64,000 nucleotides of DNA from Devosia sp. Root685 (GTDB taxonomy: Bacteria; Pseudomonadota; Alphaproteobacteria; Rhizobiales; Devosiaceae), in contig NZ_LMHK01000001.1 of the NCBI RefSeq assembly GCF_001427875.1, positions 436,871 to 500,870 of the forward strand. The letters run 5' to 3'. The position numbers were made by a program, and so were the translations under genes. The first letter of the stretch is position 1; every line of letters starts with the position of its first letter. The notes beneath the pieces were generated by a model. The model was not told where the DNA came from and did no database searches. It saw only the letters and a program-made list of their open reading frames with translations. This document shows positions 26,301 through 34,591 of this stretch, in pieces.

Positions 26301-26432
26301 GTGGAAGTCGTCCGTCAAGTCGTCCTGTGGATTCCTATACTCGACAGAACCGGTTAAGCTGTCGGTAACGAATCGGGTTGGGTGGCATGCGGAAGCCCTC
26401 TCGAGCGTCGCGCATGAGTTTAAGAGGCACTT

Positions 26433-27242
26433 ATGAACAAGCCGGCCGCCAAAGAACCGTCCATGGACGAGATACTGTCTTCCATTAGGCAGATCATTGC
26501 CGATGACGACGAGAGTGCTGCGCCGCGCCGTCCTTCGCTGCAGGTTTCGCCTGACCCCATGGAAGCCGTGAGCTTTGGTGCGGATCAGGACAATGAACCG
26601 CTGGAGCTCTCGTCCGCGCAGATCGTGCCGGAAAACGAAGCCGCCGCGGATATGGGCTTTGATGCGCTGCTTGCCGACGCTCAGGCTGAAACCGCAGAGC
26701 CGAAAGAAGCTCCCGCCTTGGTGGTGCCCGATGACATCAGCTTCTCTCCGGCGGAGCCCGATGTCGGCATTGCCGAATTGCCGAGCTTCAATCCTGCGCC
26801 GAGCGCTGCCGAAGAGACCGAGGCAGAAGCCGAACCCGAATTTTCGCCCGAACCAGAAGTTGAGGCTGCCCCCGTGCTTTCTGCTGTCAGTATCGATGAA
26901 GACCGCTCCGTGGCCGAGTTTGCGCCGGAACCGACGCCGTTTTCCCGCCCGTCCGTCGCCGCTGCTTCGCCCATGCCTGATGCAACGCTGAGCGCCGACA
27001 TTGCCGAGGGTCTGTTGGAGACAACGACCAAGGCAGCTATCCGCAGCTCCATCGACAAGCTGGGCGCTGCCGGCATTGGCATTGTGCCGTCGCCGGCGCT
27101 GGGCAATGCCAATCTGACCATCGAAACCATGGTTCGCGAGATGCTTCGCCCGATTCTGAAGGAATGGCTGGATGAAAATCTGCCTTCCGTCGTCGAGCGC
27201 ATGGTGGAAAAGGAAATCTCGCGCGTTGCGCGCGGAGATTGA
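26433..27242 (+). CDS. popZ: PopZ-like pole-organising protein (DUF2497)
   Basis: The N-terminal motif SMDEILSSIRQIIADD (about 10-25) and the C-terminal block TIETMVREMLRPILKEWLDE...VERMVEKEIS (about 228-265) are PopZ signatures. Between them lies an acidic Pro/Glu-rich disordered region (about 30-190), which in PopZ tunes the polar condensate. PopZ forms a polar matrix that holds chromosome origin (ParB) and cell-cycle kinases. A gaggca site precedes the ATG. It lies between tolC and valS as in other Hyphomicrobiales. Confidence 0.92.
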   Translation: MNKPAAKEPSMDEILSSIRQIIADDDESAAPRRPSLQVSPDPMEAVSFGADQDNEPLELSSAQIVPENEAAADMGFDALLADAQAETAEPKEAPALVVPDDISFSPAEPDVGIAELPSFNPAPSAAEETEAEAEPEFSPEPEVEAAPVLSAVSIDEDRSVAEFAPEPTPFSRPSVAAASPMPDATLSADIAEGLLETTTKAAIRSSIDKLGAAGIGIVPSPALGNANLTIETMVREMLRPILKEWLDENLPSVVERMVEKEISRVARGD

Positions 27243-27253
27243 TCCCAAGCTGA

Positions 27254-27297
27254 GGGGCAGGGTGCTTTTCCTGCCCCGCCGCAGTTGACCCTGCGGC
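27254..27297 (+). terminator. Double hairpin after popZ
   Basis: ggggcagg-8-cctgcccc (27254-27277) is followed at once by gccgcag-6-ctgcggc (27278-27297) and gcgctttt. The second is the better terminator. Another stem (cccgcca-9-tggcggg, 27332-27354) lies in the valS leader. Confidence 0.7.
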
Positions 27298-27376
27298 GCG
27301 CTTTTGCTTGAAGTTGCCAACCCTGTTTGGGCCCGCCATGTTCTGCTTGGCGGGTCAATGTTGTTGCGAGTGACCT

Positions 27377-30244
27377 ATGCTTGAAAAGACCTACGAACCC
27401 GCTGAAGTCGAAGACCGCATCTATACGGTCTGGACCGACAATGAGGCGTTTGCCGCGGGTAAGGGAGCAAAGCCGGGCGCGGAGACTTTTACCATCGTCA
27501 TTCCGCCGCCCAACGTTACGGGCTCGCTGCATATCGGGCACGCGCTCAACAACACCATCCAGGACATTCTCATCCGCTTCAACCGCATGTTGAAGAAGGA
27601 CGTGCTCTGGCAGCCGGGCACCGACCATGCCGGTATCGCCACCCAGATGATCGTCGAGCGTCAGCTTGCCGAAAAGCAGATGGACCGCCGGTCGATGGGC
27701 CGCGAAGCCTTTATCGACCGTGTTTGGGAATGGAAGTCCGAAAGCGGCGGCACCATCATGAACCAGCTCAAGCGCCTCGGCGCTTCGGCTGATTTCTCGC
27801 GTGAACGCTTTACCATGGGCGAGCGCGGGGCGGCGGACGACCAGATGGTGCGCGCCGTGACCAAGGTGTTTGTGGAGATGCACAAGCGCGATTTGATCTA
27901 TCGCGCCAAGCGGTTGGTGAACTGGCATCCGGGCCTTGAAACCGCCATTTCCGATCTCGAAGTCGAGAATATCGAGATCAAGGGCCATATGTGGCACCTG
28001 CGCTATCCGCTGGCTGATGGTGTCACCTATCAGTTCCCGGTCAAGGACGAAGACGGCAATGTCATCGGGTCCGAGACGCGCGACTACATCATCGTCGCGA
28101 CGACCCGGCCGGAGACCATGCTGGGCGACGTCGCCGTTGCCGTGCATCCAGAAGACGAGCGCTATCAGTCGCTGGTCGGCAAGTTCATCGAACTGCCGCT
28201 CGTCGGCCGCCGCATTCCGGTCGTGGCCGATGAATATGCCGATCCGACGCTTGGCACCGGCGCGGTGAAAATCACGCCTGCGCACGATTTCAACGACTTC
28301 GAAGTCGGCGCGCGCGCTGGTCTTGACCCGATCAACGTGTTCACGACCCGCGGTGCCATCATCGATGCCGAGTTCATTCCGGCGCAATATCGTGGCCTCG
28401 ACCGGTTCGAAGCGCGCAAGGCTATCGTTGCGGATCTGACGGCACTCGCCGAAGAAAACGCGACACGCGGCCTTGATCATATCGAAGACAAGAAGATCAT
28501 GGTGCCGCATGACGAGAAATCAAAACTCGTCGTCATCGAGCCGTTCCTGACCGACCAGTGGTGGGTCAAGGCCGACGTGCTGGCCCAGCCGGCACTCGCT
28601 TCGGTGCGCGAAGGCCGTACCAAGTTCGTGCCGCAGCAATACGAAAACACCTATTTCGCCTGGCTCGAAAACATCAAGCCGTGGTGCATTTCGCGTCAGC
28701 TCTGGTGGGGCCATCAGATTCCGGCTTGGTACGGTTTCGGACGGAGTGAAAACGGGGACTATCGCGAAGACGTGGACCCTGCGGCTTTCGTTGCCTATGA
28801 CGCAGACGAGGCAATTGCGGCCGCCGGTAATTTCTATGGGCATCGTGTCCAGGTGGTCGATGATTTTGCCGCCGCCGTGCGTCTCTGGCAGGAAGCGTTG
28901 GACGCGGGGACGACAATGCCATTCATGCCGATTTGGCGCGATCCCGACGTGCTCGACACCTGGTTCTCTTCTGCCCTCTGGCCGTTCTCGACGCTTGGCT
29001 GGCCAGACGAAACGGCCGACCTCAAGCGCTACTATCCAACCGACGTGCTGGTCACAGGCTTCGACATCATCTTCTTCTGGGTTGCCCGCATGATGATGAT
29101 GGGTCTGGAATTCCTCGACGAGGAGCCGTTCCATACCGTCTACATGCATGCCCTGGTCCGCGACGAAAAGGGCCAGAAGATGAGCAAGACCAAGGGCAAT
29201 GTCATCGACCCCCTCAAGCTCGTCGATGAATATGGTGCCGATGCTACCCGCTTTACGCTGGCGGCCATGGCGGCGCAGGGCCGTGACCTGAAGCTCGCGA
29301 TTTCGCGCGTCGAAGGCTATCGCAACTTCGTCACGAAGATCTGGAATGCAGCGCGCTTCCTCGAGATGAACGAATGCCGCCGCGTCGAGGGTTTTGATCC
29401 CAAAGCCAACAAGCTGCCGCTCAATCGCTGGATCGTCGGGTCCACGGCGCGCGCGCTCGCGACCGTTCGCCAGGGTATCGAGGATTACAAGTTCAACGAA
29501 GCTGCCAACAGTTCCTATGATTTCGTCTGGGGCACGTTCTGCGATTGGTATGTGGAATTTGCCAAGCCCGTGTTCAACGGCGAGGATGAAGCGGCAAAGG
29601 CCGAGACGCGGGCAACGGCGGCCTGGGCTCTCGATCAGATCCTGATCATGCTTCACCCGATGATGCCCTTCGTCACCGAAGAGCTGTGGGCGGAAACCGG
29701 CAAGGCCGGCCCGAAGCGCGATGACCTGCTTATCCTCACCGAGTGGCCGACCTATCAGGGCTTTGAAGATGCGGATGCTGATGCGGAATTGGCTTGGCTG
29801 ATCGACGTCATTTCCAACGTTCGGTCCGTGCGCGCTGAAATGAACGTGCCGGCCGGAGCCAAACTCCAGCTGGTCGTGACCGGCGCGGGTGAGCAGACTT
29901 TGGCCCGCCTCGTGGCGGGTACGTCGCTGATCAGCCGGCTGGCACGGCTTGAGCAGATATCGCCGCAAAACCAGGTGCCGGGCGAATCGGCCCAGTTCGT
30001 CGTCGGTGATGCGACCTATGCCTTGCCACTGGCTGGCGTGATCGACATTGCTGTCGAAAAGGCGCGCCTTGAAAAGGAAGTGGGCAAGCTCGACGGTGAA
30101 ATAGTCGGGATCGACAAGAAGCTTGGCAACGAGCAGTTCGTTTCGAAAGCGCCGGAAGAGGTGATCGAAGAACAGAAGGCCCGTCGTGAAGCTGCCATCG
30201 ATCGGCGTCAGAAGATCCTCGAAGCCCTGAAACGTTTGAGCTGA
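27377..30244 (+). CDS. valS: Valyl-tRNA synthetase
   Basis: This class I synthetase charges tRNA-Val. HIGH appears in PPPNVTGSLHIGHALN (about 42-56) and KMSKS in GQKMSKTKGNVIDP near residue 600. The editing (CP1) domain between them contains ATTRPETMLGD. A C-terminal coiled coil (about 890-955) is present. Full length 955 aa. The stop codon lies 4 nt before the next gene, which is probably co-transcribed. Confidence 0.97.
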   Translation: MLEKTYEPAEVEDRIYTVWTDNEAFAAGKGAKPGAETFTIVIPPPNVTGSLHIGHALNNTIQDILIRFNRMLKKDVLWQPGTDHAGIATQMIVERQLAEKQMDRRSMGREAFIDRVWEWKSESGGTIMNQLKRLGASADFSRERFTMGERGAADDQMVRAVTKVFVEMHKRDLIYRAKRLVNWHPGLETAISDLEVENIEIKGHMWHLRYPLADGVTYQFPVKDEDGNVIGSETRDYIIVATTRPETMLGDVAVAVHPEDERYQSLVGKFIELPLVGRRIPVVADEYADPTLGTGAVKITPAHDFNDFEVGARAGLDPINVFTTRGAIIDAEFIPAQYRGLDRFEARKAIVADLTALAEENATRGLDHIEDKKIMVPHDEKSKLVVIEPFLTDQWWVKADVLAQPALASVREGRTKFVPQQYENTYFAWLENIKPWCISRQLWWGHQIPAWYGFGRSENGDYREDVDPAAFVAYDADEAIAAAGNFYGHRVQVVDDFAAAVRLWQEALDAGTTMPFMPIWRDPDVLDTWFSSALWPFSTLGWPDETADLKRYYPTDVLVTGFDIIFFWVARMMMMGLEFLDEEPFHTVYMHALVRDEKGQKMSKTKGNVIDPLKLVDEYGADATRFTLAAMAAQGRDLKLAISRVEGYRNFVTKIWNAARFLEMNECRRVEGFDPKANKLPLNRWIVGSTARALATVRQGIEDYKFNEAANSSYDFVWGTFCDWYVEFAKPVFNGEDEAAKAETRATAAWALDQILIMLHPMMPFVTEELWAETGKAGPKRDDLLILTEWPTYQGFEDADADAELAWLIDVISNVRSVRAEMNVPAGAKLQLVVTGAGEQTLARLVAGTSLISRLARLEQISPQNQVPGESAQFVVGDATYALPLAGVIDIAVEKARLEKEVGKLDGEIVGIDKKLGNEQFVSKAPEEVIEEQKARREAAIDRRQKILEALKRLS

Positions 30245-30248
30245 CAAC

Positions 30249-31256
30249 ATGGACGGCACGCCGAAGCAGCCAAGTGACCGCGCTCAGCATAACGGTCTCA
30301 TAGGCGTCGGCGCCGTCCTTGTGTTTGATGGCGATGGCGGCATGAAGCGGTACGAACCGAGCGAAAGCCTGCCGGTCGTACCGCCTCGCGGCTTCAAGCT
30401 GGTCGTGGGCAATTCCAAGGCACCAGAGTTCAAGCTGTGGCTGCGCGGCGAGCTGGGCGAGTTCAATTCAGGGCTTCTTACGTCCCCAACTTCGCGAGCG
30501 CGATGCACCGTCATGGACGATCGGGCATTGGTGATGTTGCGTGTGGTTCGCCCGGGCGCTGCGCCGCATGATGTTGGTCGTCAGTTCCTGACATTGTGGA
30601 TCGAACAAGGCCGCGTCATCATCGCGTCAGAGCTCAACATTCTGGATTTTTTGGGCATGTCGAAGTGGGAGCAACCCGTCCATGCTCCCGTTTCTCCGGC
30701 CGATCTGATTGCGCGCCTCGCACTCAGGGCGACCGACCGGCTGGAGCCGCTGATCGAAATGTTGGGCGACCGGCTCGATGAGGTCGAAGAAACGCTCATC
30801 ACCCATCGCACGGAAAAGGCGCAAGACAATCTCGAGCATCTGCGCCGAACCCTTATCAACTTCCGCCGCCTCGTCTGGCCACAGCGGGACGCGCTGACCA
30901 CGCTCGAAATCGAGGATCTGTCCTTCTTTTCGGACCGGGATCGATTGCGTCTGCGCGATGCGGCAATGCGCACGGCCCGCATCGGCGATGAATTGCAGGC
31001 CCTGTCCGAGCGGGCAGTGCTGGTCCATGAAGAGATCGTCGATGACCGGGCCGAACAGATGAACCGGACCATGCTGCTGCTGGCGGCGGTGACCGTGGTG
31101 TTCTCGCCGTTGACCCTCATCAGCGGCATGCTCGGCATGAATGTCTCGGGCATCCCCCTGGCCGACTCCGGCGGCGCGTTCTGGATCGTTTGCGGCATTC
31201 TGGTCGTGCTGGCCAGCGGACTGGTCTGGTGGATGCGCAAAAGCCATCTGTTTTAG
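30249..31256 (+). CDS. CorA/ZntB-family metal ion transporter
   Basis: The 335-aa protein has a large cytoplasmic N-terminal domain with long helices (about 150-270) and two C-terminal membrane segments. The pore motif GMN lies in SGMLGMNVSGIP, and the terminus is basic (WMRKSHLF). The weak similarity to Mg-type CorA and the domain layout favour the ZntB (zinc) branch, but the ion is not settled by sequence. It starts 4 nt after valS and ends at a bidirectional-looking terminator. Confidence 0.9.
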   Translation: MDGTPKQPSDRAQHNGLIGVGAVLVFDGDGGMKRYEPSESLPVVPPRGFKLVVGNSKAPEFKLWLRGELGEFNSGLLTSPTSRARCTVMDDRALVMLRVVRPGAAPHDVGRQFLTLWIEQGRVIIASELNILDFLGMSKWEQPVHAPVSPADLIARLALRATDRLEPLIEMLGDRLDEVEETLITHRTEKAQDNLEHLRRTLINFRRLVWPQRDALTTLEIEDLSFFSDRDRLRLRDAAMRTARIGDELQALSERAVLVHEEIVDDRAEQMNRTMLLLAAVTVVFSPLTLISGMLGMNVSGIPLADSGGAFWIVCGILVVLASGLVWWMRKSHLF

Positions 31257-31264
31257 GCGGCCGC

Positions 31265-31283
31265 CCCTCCCCAGCGGGGAGGG
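31265..31283. terminator. Terminator-like hairpin between convergent genes
   Basis: ccctcccc-agc-ggggaggg lies between the ZntB-type gene and the ABC exporter stop codons. There is no long T-tract on either side. Confidence 0.6.
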
Positions 31284-31298
31284 ACGTTTGTGAAGATC

Positions 31299-33125
31299 CT
31301 AGATGCTGGCCTGCACCGCCTGGAGGCGAGCATAGTAGCCGTTCGCCGCTATCAGTTCATCATGCCGGCCTTCTTCCACGATCCCGTCCTCAGTGAGGAC
31401 GAGGATGCGATCGGCATTGCGAACGGTCGTTAGCCGGTGCGCGATCACGAGGGTAGTGCGGCCCCGGGCGAGGGATTGCAGCGCCATTTGCACGGCGCGT
31501 TCGCTTTCATTGTCGAGGGCGCTGGTTGCTTCATCGAAAATGAGAATGGCCGGGTCCTTGAGGAAAGCCCGGGCGATGGTCAGGCGTTGCTTCTGCCCGC
31601 CGGATAGTTTGACGCCGCGCTGCCCCACGTCGGTGTCGTAGCCCCCAGGAAGTGCCATGATGAAGTCGTGGGCATTGGCTGCTTTCGCCGCCGCTATGAC
31701 CTCGTCCTGGCTGGCCTCTGGGCGGCCATAGCGCAGGTTTTCGGCGACGGTGCCCGAGAACAGATAGGTGTCCTGCTGCACGACCCCGATCTGGCGGCGA
31801 AGAGAGGCCAGTTCGAAATCCCGGATATCCTCGCCATCCACGGTGATTTCACCGCTTTCGATCTCGTAAAAGCGCGGGATAAGGGCACAGAGCGTGCTCT
31901 TGCCGACACCAGAGGGACCAACCAGCGCCACGAACTCGCCCGGCGCAATATCCATGGTCAGGTTCGAGAAGACCGTCCGGCCATCGCCATAGCCGAAAGT
32001 GACGCCGTTGAAGCGGATATTGCCGCGGAAATGCGGGGCAGGGCGGGCGTGAGGTGCGTCCCTGATGTCAGGAACCTGCTCGAGGATTTCCATCACGCGG
32101 GTGAATCCAGTTGAGCCCTCCTGCCAGAGACGCACGATATTGGCGAGACGGTTTACAGGATCGACCAGCACACCGACGCAGAGCAGAAACGTCAGCAGGT
32201 CGGGCACCGACAGGTCTGCGGCGAGGATACGCAGGGCGCCGGCGGTGATTACGATGATCGTCACCAGATAGACGAAGACTTCCATGCCCACGAAGAACCA
32301 GGCCTCGCTCCGGTAGCCATCCTTGCGGCTTTCGACAAAGGTGCGGTTTTCCGCTTCGAACCGGGCCAGTTCAAAACCCTCATTGGCAAAGGATTGCACC
32401 ACGCGAATGCCGCCCAGCGCATCCTCGACCCGCTCATTGACCGCGGCGATTTTCTCCCGGCTTCGTGCCATGGCCTTGTTCATGCGCCGGTTGAAGTAGA
32501 GTGCATAAACTACCGCAAACGGGAGAAGAATGGCGATATAACCCGTCAAGGTCGGATCAATGAAGAACAGCACGGCGAGGGCTCCGGCGAACTTCAGGAG
32601 GCCAATGGCGATATCCTCGGGCCCATGGTGGAACATCTCCCCAAGGGCAAAGGTGTCATTGGTGATGCGGCTCATGAGTTGCCCCACGCGGCTACGATCA
32701 TAAAAACCGAAGGACAGCTTTTGGCAGTGCTCAAAAAGCTCGCGCCGCACATCGGCTTCGATGCGGGCGCCCATGGCGTGGCCCTGATAATCGACAAAGA
32801 ACGTCGCTCCGGCCTGGGCAATGAGCACCAGCACCATGACGCCACCCATGGCGAATATCTGCGAGATGGCCTCGGCATGATCGCCGAGGATCAGCAGGCG
32901 CGTGGTCACATAATTGGCGCAGAGCGGCAAGGCGATGGCCGTGGCCGCGATCAACGCTGCGGAAGCCAGGTCCATGACCAGCAGGTGCCGGTAGGGCCGA
33001 TAGTAGGAGACGAATTTACGAGCCCGCTCAAATCCGGGTCGCGCAAAGAAGTTGGAAAGAGTGTTGCGAAGAGAGCGGCTAGTGCTGTCCTGGCGTGCCT
33101 CGTCCGAAGGATTTTTCGAATGCAT
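31299..33125 (-). CDS. ABC exporter, fused membrane and ATPase domains
   Basis: The 608-aa half-transporter has six membrane segments (about 45-320) and then an ATPase domain: Walker A GPSGVGKST, signature LSGGQKQ, Walker B ILIFDEATSALD and H-loop VIAHR. It belongs to the MsbA/LmrA-like homodimeric exporters; substrate unknown (lipid, peptide or drug). The ATG at 33125 has no good Shine-Dalgarno of its own and lies inside a short ORF (33079-33183) that does have one, so start by translational coupling is possible. Confidence 0.92.
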   Translation of the reverse strand: MHSKNPSDEARQDSTSRSLRNTLSNFFARPGFERARKFVSYYRPYRHLLVMDLASAALIAATAIALPLCANYVTTRLLILGDHAEAISQIFAMGGVMVLVLIAQAGATFFVDYQGHAMGARIEADVRRELFEHCQKLSFGFYDRSRVGQLMSRITNDTFALGEMFHHGPEDIAIGLLKFAGALAVLFFIDPTLTGYIAILLPFAVVYALYFNRRMNKAMARSREKIAAVNERVEDALGGIRVVQSFANEGFELARFEAENRTFVESRKDGYRSEAWFFVGMEVFVYLVTIIVITAGALRILAADLSVPDLLTFLLCVGVLVDPVNRLANIVRLWQEGSTGFTRVMEILEQVPDIRDAPHARPAPHFRGNIRFNGVTFGYGDGRTVFSNLTMDIAPGEFVALVGPSGVGKSTLCALIPRFYEIESGEITVDGEDIRDFELASLRRQIGVVQQDTYLFSGTVAENLRYGRPEASQDEVIAAAKAANAHDFIMALPGGYDTDVGQRGVKLSGGQKQRLTIARAFLKDPAILIFDEATSALDNESERAVQMALQSLARGRTTLVIAHRLTTVRNADRILVLTEDGIVEEGRHDELIAANGYYARLQAVQASI

Positions 33126-33183
33126 GAACGATCATGTCCTGATGGATTTCCGTGTGGTTGATCGGGAACAGGATCGCTTTCAT
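33079..33183 (-). CDS. Short ORF overlapping the ABC exporter start (leader peptide candidate), 34 aa
   Basis: ATG at 33183 is preceded by aaaggag at 6-nt spacing, the best ribosome binding site in the region. The peptide runs MKAILFPINHTEIHQD and on to a TAG at 33079, 47 nt inside the exporter gene and in a different frame. It has no run of a single amino acid as in attenuators. It could couple translation of the exporter or be a regulatory micro-protein. I cannot rule out that the exporter uses another start. Confidence 0.5.
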   Translation of the reverse strand: MKAILFPINHTEIHQDMIVHAFEKSFGRGTPGQH

Positions 33184-33740
33184 GTCGAACTCCTTTGCAT
33201 GCGCCGCAAAAAGCAGGCGAAGTATGGGTGCTTCGCGCCTCCTTCACAACGCCGTGTTCGCGCTATTTTGCTTCGCGGGTGACGTCTGTGACGAATTGGC
33301 AACAGCATGTGGGATTCACCGCGGCGTCGTCCGGCATAAAGAGTTTGGCGATGTTTCCCGCCACAATCTGATCTTAAACGAGATGGCTAGGCATTCGGGG
33401 GCGGGTGTCGGCAGTTCAGGGAGGAAACGCGAGGTTTCGTCCTGGGCCTGTCTGTGGCGCGCCAGACTGCTTGAAAATAGGCGGGAATCCGCCGGTTCTT
33501 GGTGAGCACGTGCACAAACAGGATACGACGAGTTCGAGCTATTTGAGTAGCCCAATGGCCGCCGCTATTGCCCTCGGGGATGTGATGTCCCCGGCTCAAA
33601 TCCTGCCGCAATGGGAGTTTACCAAAACTTCACACTTCGCTTTTCCTCGAGCGGCATCGGGATCAAATTGGCCCCGCATGTCGATCGCACAGCAGATATT
33701 TGTAGCACCCGCCCAGGCCGTTATGGGCAAAAGGAGTAAG
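33184..33740. other. Intergenic region, 557 bp, no gene recognised
   Basis: This gap lies between the divergent ABC exporter unit and the Sel1-repeat gene. Open frames cross it on both strands, but none has both a ribosome binding site and a protein-like composition. A small stem cgggga-7-tccccg lies at about 33577-33595. It should contain the promoters of both flanking genes; I could not place them with confidence. Confidence 0.5.
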
Positions 33741-34550
33741 ATGCGGAAATCGCCGGCTTTTTATCTGGCATCCGCGGTAACCGGACTTGCGCTGTCGGTT
33801 CTGACAGCAGCGATCCCCGCACAGGCACAGACAGCGGCCGAAGCGGCGCTCGATCTAGCCAATATGCTGGATGGCGCAGGCGGCGGCGTGTCTGGCGACG
33901 CCTATCTTTCCGCGCTTGAAAATGCCGCTGCGGCTGGCCAGCCAATGGCCATGTGGCAGCTCGGGACCATGTATGAAAATGGCGAGGGCGTCGCCAAGGA
34001 CCCTGCAAAGGCCTTTGGATACTTTGCCCAGATCGCCAATCAGCATGCCGACGCGGCGCCGCGTGGCGTCGAATCTGATATCGTGGCGCAGTCTTTCGTG
34101 AAGATGGGTGACTACTATCGGCAGGGTGTGCCCGACGCCGGCATTCCGGCCGATATCGAGCGCTCGCATGCGCTGCTTCTCCACGCCGCCACCTATTTCG
34201 GTGATGCCGATGCGCAATACCGCGTTGGCCTACTTTATCTGCAGAATGAAGGTCTGGGCGTAAATCCCTTGCAGAGCGCCCGCTGGTTCTCCCTTGCCGC
34301 CCGCAAGGGCCACTGCCTGGCACAGGCTCGTCTCGGCGACCTGCTCTTCAATGGCATGGATGGCATCGAGGCCCAGCCGATCGAAGGCTTGATGTGGTTG
34401 AACCTGTCCCACGACCGGTGCAGTGGCACGGCCGATCAGGCGCAGGTCGACGAACTGCTCAATCGGGCATCCTCAATGGCCCGGCCAGAGGATCGTGCCA
34501 ATGCAGCGGCGCTGGCCGAGTCCATCGCTCCGCAGTTTGCTGATTTCTGA
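33741..34550 (+). CDS. Exported Sel1-repeat protein
   Basis: ATG 33741 follows aggag by 4 nt and opens a signal peptide (MRKSPAFYLASAVTGLALSV, cleavage after AQA near residue 30). The mature part has three Sel1-type TPR-like repeats (about 65-103, 155-191 and 192-228; e.g. MWQLGTMYENGEGV, YRVGLLYLQNEGLGV). Such proteins scaffold protein complexes in the periplasm. The frame is open 112 codons upstream, but that part looks non-coding. Length 269 aa. Role unknown; it converges on the SPOR-domain gene. Confidence 0.85.
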   Translation: MRKSPAFYLASAVTGLALSVLTAAIPAQAQTAAEAALDLANMLDGAGGGVSGDAYLSALENAAAAGQPMAMWQLGTMYENGEGVAKDPAKAFGYFAQIANQHADAAPRGVESDIVAQSFVKMGDYYRQGVPDAGIPADIERSHALLLHAATYFGDADAQYRVGLLYLQNEGLGVNPLQSARWFSLAARKGHCLAQARLGDLLFNGMDGIEAQPIEGLMWLNLSHDRCSGTADQAQVDELLNRASSMARPEDRANAAALAESIAPQFADF

Positions 34551-34557
34551 AAAGCTT

Positions 34558-34583
34558 TGCCGCAGCGGCTTAACGCTGCGGCA
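34558..34583. terminator. Hairpin between the Sel1 and SPOR genes
   Basis: tgccgcag-10-ctgcggca lies between the convergent stop codons at 34550 and 34592. The tail on the plus strand is not T-rich. Confidence 0.6.
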
Positions 34584-34591
34584 TCAAACCC

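Noticed and set aside
26681..28510. Open frame antisense to popZ and valS
   Set aside because: It crosses two genes that are clearly coding on the plus strand, and shows no protein-like features.
33405..33740. Upstream extension of the Sel1-repeat protein by 112 codons
   Set aside because: The extension is not protein-like, while ATG 33741 has aggag and begins a typical signal peptide.
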